Source: Agromyces luteolus (GTDB taxonomy: Bacteria; Actinomycetota; Actinomycetes; Actinomycetales; Microbacteriaceae). From it: DNA of 64,000 nt. Positions 58,639 to 64,000 of the stretch are shown here, in pieces (within the stretch, counting starts at the first letter, position 1; every line of letters begins with the position of its first letter). Location: the NCBI RefSeq assembly GCF_009729855.1, contig NZ_WODA01000022.1, positions 62,001 through 126,000 on the forward strand, given 5' to 3'. The notes below the pieces were generated by a model. It was not told the DNA's origin. It saw nothing but the letters and a program-made list of their open reading frames with translations, and searched no databases. A program made the position numbers and the translations under genes.

Positions 58639-59423
58639 GCGACCCGCACCTCCACCTCGGCCTCGTCGAGCGCGACCGCGAGCGCGGGCCCGGGCGGCGC
58701 GTCGGTGATGAGGACGTCGACCTCGTCGAGGGCCGCGAAGCGCTGGAGTGCCTCGTCGTCGTGCTTGGACGAGTCGACGAGGACCACGGCCAGTCGGGCC
58801 CGGTGGACCATGGCCTGCTTGACCTGGGCCTCGAGCTCGTCGGGGGTCGAGAGCCCGAAGTCGGCGCTCACGCCGTTCGTGCCGATGAAGGCGATGTCGG
58901 GGCGGATCTCGGCGAGCTGGGCCATCGCGGACGGTCCGACGGCGGCGCTCGTGATGCCGCGGATCGTGCCCCCGACGACGCGGACGACCAGGTCGCGGCT
59001 GCCGTGGAGGAGTGCAGCGATCGGGACGGAGTTCGTGTAGACCGTGAGCGGCGGCGTGTTCGGGGCCGGCTGCCAGCCGGCGAGCGCCTCGGCGAGCGCC
59101 CCGGTCGTCGTGCCGGCGTCGAGCAGGATCGAGCCCGTGAACGTCGGCGGCACGAGCGCCATCGCCTCGCGCGCGATGGCCCGCTTGGCGTCGGCGTGCT
59201 GGCCGGTGCGCTCGAGGACGGTCGTCTCGGTCAGGCTCGCCCGGCCGGCGCCCACCGCCCCGCCGTGCACGCGCCGCAGCTGGCCGGCCTGCTCGAGCGC
59301 GTCGAGGTCGCGGCGGATGGTCTCGGCGGTGACGTCGAGTTCGTCGGCGAGTCCCGCGACCGAGACCCGCCCGGTGCGGGCGAGTGCGTCGAGGATGTGC
59401 TCGTGTCGCTCCATCGCGTACAT
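58635..59423 (-). CDS. fruR: DeoR-family fructose operon regulator
   Basis: 262 residues. The DeoR HTH (RHEHILDALARTGRVSVAGLADELDVTAETIRRDLDALEQAG) leads the protein, and the sugar-phosphate-binding DeoRC domain follows (LLDAGTTTGALA, VVGGTIRG, FIGTNGVS, VLVDSSKHDD). It is probably a repressor released by fructose 1-phosphate. The ATG has GGGAGG upstream; a more distant start would add 19 residues. The operator is just before it. Confidence 0.92.
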   Translation of the reverse strand: MYAMERHEHILDALARTGRVSVAGLADELDVTAETIRRDLDALEQAGQLRRVHGGAVGAGRASLTETTVLERTGQHADAKRAIAREAMALVPPTFTGSILLDAGTTTGALAEALAGWQPAPNTPPLTVYTNSVPIAALLHGSRDLVVRVVGGTIRGITSAAVGPSAMAQLAEIRPDIAFIGTNGVSADFGLSTPDELEAQVKQAMVHRARLAVVLVDSSKHDDEALQRFAALDEVDVLITDAPPGPALAVALDEAEVEVRVA

Positions 59424-59460
59424 GCGGCCTCCCTGCCGATCTTCGATCACCTGCGTTCGT

Positions 59461-59484
59461 GTGAGTTTATCTCGCAACACTCAC
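59461..59484. promoter_or_regulatory. Probable FruR operator
   Basis: The inverted repeat GTGAGT-N12-ACTCAC covers the -10 box completely, so a bound repressor would block polymerase. Confidence 0.55.
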
Positions 59485-59493
59485 GCAAAGCAA
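59464..59493 (-). promoter_or_regulatory. fruRKA promoter
   Basis: TTGCTT (59488-59493) and TAAACT (59464-59469) are separated by 18 nt on the minus strand. The start should be near 59457, with a leader of about 34 nt. Confidence 0.6.
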
Positions 59494-59580
59494 CTCTTTC
59501 GCAGAATTTCCCACAGAAACCCACATTGGAGGGGTCTGCGAAGCCGGCTCGGGCGACGCGTGGACACCGCGCACGCACGA

Positions 59581-59615
59581 CGGCGCCGGCCGGGAACGCA
59601 TCCCGGCCGGCGCCG
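59581..59615 (-). terminator. Terminator after the M14 carboxypeptidase gene
   Basis: A perfect 15-bp stem (59581-59595 with 59601-59615) and a 5-nt loop lie 18 nt past the stop codon. Confidence 0.8.
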
Positions 59616-59633
59616 CGCCGTGCCATCCGTCGA

Positions 59634-62219
59634 CTACGGGGCGGGAACCTCCGCCCCCTCGCTGCCGGCCCAGAGGAGCCCGCGCGCGATCTGGCCGAAC
59701 TGCCCGACCGGGTGGGTCCGGAAGTTCATCGACGTGCCGAACATCAGCACCCGGTTGCCGGCCTCGGTCACGGCGGAGACCGCCGACGCCTGGCCCGCGG
59801 CATCCGTCGTCGAGCGACCCGCCGAGTCGCGCCAGTGGCCCGAGATGAACGGGTCGGCGGCGTAGGTCTGCTCGACCACCGCGTTCGCCCCGAGGTTCGT
59901 GTACCAGACCGCCGGGTAGACGAACGCGGTGTCCAGGGGGAAGGTGCCGAGCAGGCCGCCGTCGACCGGTTCGACCGACACGATGCCGTTCGATCCGCCC
60001 GTGCCCGACGTCGCGGTGGAGGTCACGAGGCCGAACGCGTTCGCGAAGCTCGCGATCGCCGTGCCCTCGCCGACCACGCCGCCGCCCGCTGCGAGGTACT
60101 CCGCCACCTCGGCACGACCGGCCGCCTGGGACGACGAGAAGTTCAGCGTGCCCCCGATCCAGAGCACGTCCACGTCGTCGAGCACGACCGTTCCGGTCGT
60201 GAGCGACGCGGACGAGATCGCGACCGGGTCGTCGAACCCGAGCTTCCGCAGCGTCTGCAGCTCCTCGCCGCCGCCCGAGTAGGCGACCGTGAGGTCGTCG
60301 AGCCCCGTGCTCTCCTCGGAGGCCAGGCGCGAGCCGTCGGACACCGTGAACGCGACGCCGTAGAGGTCGGCGACCTCGACCGCGGCCGCGTGGCTCGCGG
60401 CATCCGGCCCCAGGATCACCGTGCCGTCGGCGAAGGCCGACACCGGGACGCCCGACTCGAGCAGCGCGTTGACCGCCTGGTACTCGGCGGCCCCGGAGGT
60501 GGCGAGCTCGAGGTAGCCGCCCTGCGCGGGCACCGAACCCGTCGGCGCCGCCTCGGCGACCGCCTTCAGCTTGGCCTTGATCGCCGGGTCGCCCGTCGAG
60601 CCGACCGCGTCGACGTCCGCGCCCCACAGCAGGGCGAGGCTCCACGCGGAGATGTCGTACATGTCGGGCACGCGCTCCGAGATGTCCGAACCGTCGGCGA
60701 GCAGCACGTTCGCCATGCCGCGCAGCGGCTGGTGCATGTCGACCACGTACGAGCCGGCCTCGTACGTCGCGCCGCCCGCCGTGAAGGGCGCGGACGCCCG
60801 CTGCACCTCGACGCCGTTCGCGATGAGCTGGTCGACGAGGTTCGCGGCATCCGTCGCCGAACGCTGCGCCTCGCCGGCCGGGATGACGTACGCCCGCGGG
60901 AACTCGGCCGTGTAGACGTCGGTCTCGTCCCAGATCTCGGCCCACTGGCTCGGCTCGGCCACCTCGGCCGGGTCGACGTCGGCGGGGATCTCGACGAGCG
61001 GCTCGCCCGCGAGGCCCCGGCGGAAGATCTCGATCTGGTTCGTCAGGAGCGCGTCGGCGTTCTCGATCACGTAGTCGACCGAGGTGTCGATGACGACGCC
61101 GGCGACCTCGATGTTGACGGCCGAGTTCGCCGCGTTCCTCGGGTCGTCCGCGGGGTTCACGCGGCCGAGCGGCAGCTCGACCGTGTTCGTGATCGCGCCC
61201 TGGTACGCCACGTACTGCGGCGTGAAGATCGGGGGCCAGTCGTCCCATCCGGCGCGGATGTCGCGGTACGGGATCCGGATGTTGCCGGTGTTCTCGGTCG
61301 TCACCCGGTTCGTGTCGAGGTCGAGGTAGGTGTTGCCGGGGATGTCGGCCGCGGTCACGGCCTCCTCGATCTCGAGCGCCGCCGCGTACGCGTGCGGCAG
61401 GAACAGGTCGTACTCGTAGTTCTCGCCGTGGGGCGGACCGCACGGCTCGACCTGCAGCACGCTCGTGTAGCCGTGCAGGTCGATGTAGAACGTCGGCTGG
61501 ATCACGCCCGACAGGTCGCGGATGATGCGCGCCTCGCTCGTCGCGCCCGTGATCATGTCGCGGTTCGCGTCGAACCCGTCGGCGGTGGCGCGCTGCCCGA
61601 GCGCACGGCCGTCGGGGTTGTTCGTCACCGTGAAGTAGAGGCGGTTGTGCTCGAGCACGTCCTGCACCTCGTCGTAGGGCGCGGTCGCGAGGTGCTCGAT
61701 GTACTCGAGGACCGCGTCGGTGCCCTCCCACTCGTTGCCGTGGATGTTGGCGTTGAACCAGATCGGCACCTTGTAGTTCTTCATGAGCGACGCGTTCTTC
61801 GCCGCCGCCGCGGGGTTGTGCTTGATCATGTCGCGGAAGTTCGCCTGGCGCTTCGTCTCGCCGGCGTTCTCGGGCGCGGTCAGGGTGACCAGGTGGATGT
61901 CGCGGCCGAGGGCCGACTGCCCGACGACCTGCACCGAGATGCGGTCGCTCACGGCGGTCAGGCCGTTCAGGAGCGGCGCGATCTCGTCGTAGGGGATGAC
62001 GCCGCGGTTGATCGACGCGTCGTTCGGGTCGTCCGCGACGGTCGGGAGCTCGGGCTGGGACGGGTAGCTCGAGGGCGGTGCGACGAGCGGCGAGACGGGA
62101 GTGACGATCGGGACGGCGGGGTCGCCCTCGAGGGCGACCGCGGGGGTGGAACCGGCGACGAGCGTCGCGGCCAGGACGGCCGTGACGCCCGCGCCCGCAA
62201 GGGTGCGTTGCATCGACAT
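59634..62219 (-). CDS. Secreted M14 zinc carboxypeptidase, large
   Basis: 861 residues from the ATG at 62219. The signal peptide ends near ALA/VALEG (about 29). The M14 domain spans about 60-420 with zinc ligands His160 and Glu163 (NIHGNEW) and His249 (DLHGY), and the catalytic Glu348 (NTVELP). About 430 further residues follow, two Rossmann-like or glutamine-amidotransferase-like halves (VILGPDAASHAAAV, VDVLWIGGTLNFSS, AAGGGVVGEG), which may be non-catalytic. It probably trims extracellular peptides, or acts on cell wall peptides. GGAG lies before the ATG. Confidence 0.88.
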   Translation of the reverse strand: MSMQRTLAGAGVTAVLAATLVAGSTPAVALEGDPAVPIVTPVSPLVAPPSSYPSQPELPTVADDPNDASINRGVIPYDEIAPLLNGLTAVSDRISVQVVGQSALGRDIHLVTLTAPENAGETKRQANFRDMIKHNPAAAAKNASLMKNYKVPIWFNANIHGNEWEGTDAVLEYIEHLATAPYDEVQDVLEHNRLYFTVTNNPDGRALGQRATADGFDANRDMITGATSEARIIRDLSGVIQPTFYIDLHGYTSVLQVEPCGPPHGENYEYDLFLPHAYAAALEIEEAVTAADIPGNTYLDLDTNRVTTENTGNIRIPYRDIRAGWDDWPPIFTPQYVAYQGAITNTVELPLGRVNPADDPRNAANSAVNIEVAGVVIDTSVDYVIENADALLTNQIEIFRRGLAGEPLVEIPADVDPAEVAEPSQWAEIWDETDVYTAEFPRAYVIPAGEAQRSATDAANLVDQLIANGVEVQRASAPFTAGGATYEAGSYVVDMHQPLRGMANVLLADGSDISERVPDMYDISAWSLALLWGADVDAVGSTGDPAIKAKLKAVAEAAPTGSVPAQGGYLELATSGAAEYQAVNALLESGVPVSAFADGTVILGPDAASHAAAVEVADLYGVAFTVSDGSRLASEESTGLDDLTVAYSGGGEELQTLRKLGFDDPVAISSASLTTGTVVLDDVDVLWIGGTLNFSSSQAAGRAEVAEYLAAGGGVVGEGTAIASFANAFGLVTSTATSGTGGSNGIVSVEPVDGGLLGTFPLDTAFVYPAVWYTNLGANAVVEQTYAADPFISGHWRDSAGRSTTDAAGQASAVSAVTEAGNRVLMFGTSMNFRTHPVGQFGQIARGLLWAGSEGAEVPAP

Positions 62220-62350
62220 GGTGCTCCGTAGGGTTGCGGACTCGGATCGGGACCGGCTCGCGCACACGGGGCGGCGGGTCTCGCCGTCGCGGACGAACCG
62301 CGCGCGAATCACGGTGGAATCGTGCGCTGGAAAGCGGTACCAGCCAGCCT

Positions 62351-62368
62351 TGCATGCGAACGCATGCA
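62351..62368. repeat. Inverted repeat between cls and the M14 gene
   Basis: TGCATGCG-AA-CGCATGCA on the + strand, perfect 8-bp arms. It lies 52 nt after the cls stop and 132 nt before the M14 start, so it may be a cls terminator (without U tract) or an operator. The rest of 62220-62420 shows nothing I can name. Confidence 0.5.
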
Positions 62369-62420
62369 CGCTCCAGAGCGATTCGTTGCGTTCGTGTGAA
62401 GAATCCTGCGCGTTTTCGCC

Positions 62421-63887
62421 CTACTGCAGGGCGGAGGTGAGCCGCGCGAGGTTGTCGAGCACCGTCGAGCGCAGCGGCTGCTGCATCCACTCCTCGAGCC
62501 CCAGCTCGCGGCTGTCGCGACGGTACCCGTCCTCCACCGCGCGCATCTCGCGGACGAACGAGGCGCCGCGCACCAGCAGCGACACCTCCATGTTGAGCTC
62601 GAACGACCGGATGTCCATGTTGCTCGAGCCGATCACGGCGACGTCGTCGTCGATCGTGAAGTGCTTGGCGTGCAGGATGAAGGGCGCGCGGTACATGTAG
62701 ATCCGCACGCCCGCGCGGAGGAGCGCCTCGTAGTACGAGCGCTGCGCGTGGTAGACCAGCGCCTGGTCGCCGATCTCCGACACGAAGAGCTCGACGTGCA
62801 CGCCGCGCTGCGTGGCACCGCTGATCGCGCGGAGCATCGCCTCGTCGGGCACGAAGTACGGACTCGTGATGATGATCCGCTCGCGGGCGGCGTAGAGCAG
62901 CGCGAGGAAGAGCTTCAGGTTGTTCTCGTTCTGGTAGCCCGGCCCGCTCGGCACGACCTGGCAGTCGAGGTTCTGCTCGGCGGGCGGCTGGGCGAACGGG
63001 ATGAGCTCCTCGCGGGACGGCGCCTCGCCGGTCTCGAGGTACCAGTCGGTCGCGAAGATCGCGTCGAGTCCCGAGACGATCGGGCCCTCGAGCTCGGCGA
63101 CCAGCTCCTGCCACTTGAGGCCGCGGCGGATGTTGCCGCGCTTGTTGTAGCTCCGGTCGATGATGTTCTGCGAGCCCATGTACGCGACCTCGCCGTCGAC
63201 CACGAGGATCTTCCGGTGGTTCCTGAGGTCGGGACGCTGGTACCTGCCGCGGAGCGGCTGCACGGGCAGCATCAGCCGCCAGTCGACGCCCATGCGCGTG
63301 AGCCGGCGGATGGTGCGGCGGTACCCCTTCGAGCGCCGCGAGGCGATGTGGTCGAGGAGCACGCGCACCTCGACGCCGCGCGAGACGGCGTCGCCGAGCG
63401 CATCGAAGAACCGGGCGGTCGTGGGGTCGTAGGCGAAGATGTAGAACTCGACGTGCACGTACCGGGTCGCGCGCGAGATCGCCTCCGCCATCGCGTCGAG
63501 CGACGCCTGGTAGTCGCCGATGAGCCGCGCGCTGTTGTGGCCGATGAGCGGCATCGCGCCGAGGTTGCGGTTCAGCCGCACGACCCCATCGAACCAGTCG
63601 GGCCAGTCGCGGTCGTCGCTGACCTGCTCGACGCCGTGGGTGCTCTCGCGGATGAAGCGGTCGACCTCCGCCTGCTTGGCCCGACGCGCCTTCGGCAGCT
63701 TCGGGTTGCCGATCAGCAGGAAGAAGAGCACGCCGAGGTAGGGGATGAAGAAGATCGCGAGCAGCCACGCCATTCCGGCGGTGGGCCGGCGATTGCGCGG
63801 AACGACGATGATCGCGATCACGCGCACGACGATGTCGACGACGATCACCAGCAGGGCGATGATCGCCGTGACCTGCGCCGTCGTCAT
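62421..63887 (-). CDS. cls: Cardiolipin synthase
   Basis: 488 residues. Two N-terminal membrane segments (about 5-28 and 38-60) and two HKD phospholipase D motifs: His224, Lys226, Asp231 (HRKILVVDG) and His406, Lys408, Asp413 (HAKHFTIDD). The bacterial enzyme condenses two phosphatidylglycerols. The ATG is at 63885-63887. Confidence 0.94.
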   Translation of the reverse strand: MTTAQVTAIIALLVIVVDIVVRVIAIIVVPRNRRPTAGMAWLLAIFFIPYLGVLFFLLIGNPKLPKARRAKQAEVDRFIRESTHGVEQVSDDRDWPDWFDGVVRLNRNLGAMPLIGHNSARLIGDYQASLDAMAEAISRATRYVHVEFYIFAYDPTTARFFDALGDAVSRGVEVRVLLDHIASRRSKGYRRTIRRLTRMGVDWRLMLPVQPLRGRYQRPDLRNHRKILVVDGEVAYMGSQNIIDRSYNKRGNIRRGLKWQELVAELEGPIVSGLDAIFATDWYLETGEAPSREELIPFAQPPAEQNLDCQVVPSGPGYQNENNLKLFLALLYAARERIIITSPYFVPDEAMLRAISGATQRGVHVELFVSEIGDQALVYHAQRSYYEALLRAGVRIYMYRAPFILHAKHFTIDDDVAVIGSSNMDIRSFELNMEVSLLVRGASFVREMRAVEDGYRRDSRELGLEEWMQQPLRSTVLDNLARLTSALQ

Positions 63888-63894
63888 GCCGGGG

Positions 63895-64000
63895 TTACGC
63901 GGCTCTGTGCTGCTGTTCGGCGCGCTTCGCGCGCTCCTCGGCCTCGATCTTGGCGTAGGCGTCGCGCTCGCTGCGGTCGGCGCGCAGCAGGGAGCGCATC
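63895..64000 (-). CDS. C-terminal end of an unknown protein (partial)
   Basis: The minus-strand frame from 63999 to the TAA at 63895-63897 reads a 34-residue tail rich in Arg, Glu, Ala and Gln (ERDAYAKIEAEERAKRAEQQ), a likely helix. An ATG at 63997-63999 exists, but the frame may well continue past the edge. Its stop lies 8 nt before the cls start, so the two are probably one operon. Confidence 0.4.
   Translation of the reverse strand, partial: MRSLLRADRSERDAYAKIEAEERAKRAEQQHRAA

Noticed and set aside
59467-63768. A 1433-codon minus frame across cls and M14
   Set aside because: It is the wrong frame for both genes, whose catalytic motifs are in other frames.

Overview
The window is high-GC DNA from a free-living actinobacterium. 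The rpsL-rpsG-fusA-tuf and rpoB-rpoC operons, an ESX-type ATPase, ClpC, an actinobacterial argA-type acetyltransferase, DUF5997, DUF4916 and CGNR proteins, GTG/TTG starts and many leaderless promoters all point to Actinobacteria. Gene content and the very frequent word CGGATGCCG suggest Microbacteriaceae (an Agromyces- or Microbacterium-like genus); the genus is inference. I found no rRNA, insertion sequence, integrase, phage gene or CRISPR array.

Layout. 1-433: start of an acyltransferase 3 gene that runs off the left edge. 572-5188: str operon (rpsL, rpsG, fusA, tuf, all minus) with a long-leader promoter. 5247-6444: two genes of unknown function. 6471-16402: a compact type VII (ESX-like) secretion locus with an FHA/RDD membrane protein, a three-domain FtsK/SpoIIIE ATPase with its own FHA domain, a small helical protein, a 420-residue candidate substrate with a central hydrophobic segment, two small look-alike proteins, a multi-pass membrane protein and a WXG100-size protein. 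Three transcription units there share an 18-bp palindrome near -43. 16443-18440: two unknown membrane proteins. 18485-26173: rpoB-rpoC with tandem terminators. 26183-27926: two tandem spermidine-synthase-like proteins, divergent from rpoB. 27954-30243: 5-oxoprolinase operon pxpA-pxpB-pxpC. 30317-36647: sugar dehydrogenase lipoprotein, SprT-like, CGNR, ComB-like, SDR, coiled-coil, SRPBCC and DUF1684 proteins. 36648-40361: DEAD-box helicase, acetyltransferase, Nudix-like protein and esterase. 40393-43729: DUF5997, a LysR effector domain without HTH, a glutamine amidotransferase, a universal stress protein and a GlsB-type protein. 43850-47851: DinB, tRNA-Ser(CGA), an SGNH esterase, RadA and an SseB-like protein. 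48044-54366: secreted or membrane proteins, an ArgA-type acetyltransferase, an M20 peptidase, ClpC, an ACT protein and a lipoprotein. 54498-59493: pirin and the fruR-fruK-fruA fructose operon. 59581-64000: a secreted M14 carboxypeptidase, cardiolipin synthase and the end of one more gene.

How it fits together. The core is translation and transcription machinery. Between its two operons sits the secretion locus, whose translationally coupled genes and shared operator mark it as one regulated system. The rest is small housekeeping units: DNA repair (DinB, RadA), proteostasis (ClpC), fructose uptake and phosphorylation, 5-oxoproline hydrolysis and envelope enzymes. Many genes carry a TANNNT hexamer 6-7 nt before the start codon, which implies leaderless mRNAs and decides several start choices.

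Most long open frames opposite or inside these genes are composition shadows and were left out. Intergenic stretches near or above 200 bp (4934-5246, 26010-26291, 36648-36857, 53092-53292, 59424-59633, 62220-62420) hold the promoters, leaders, terminators and inverted repeats listed below. All motif and family assignments were made by eye.
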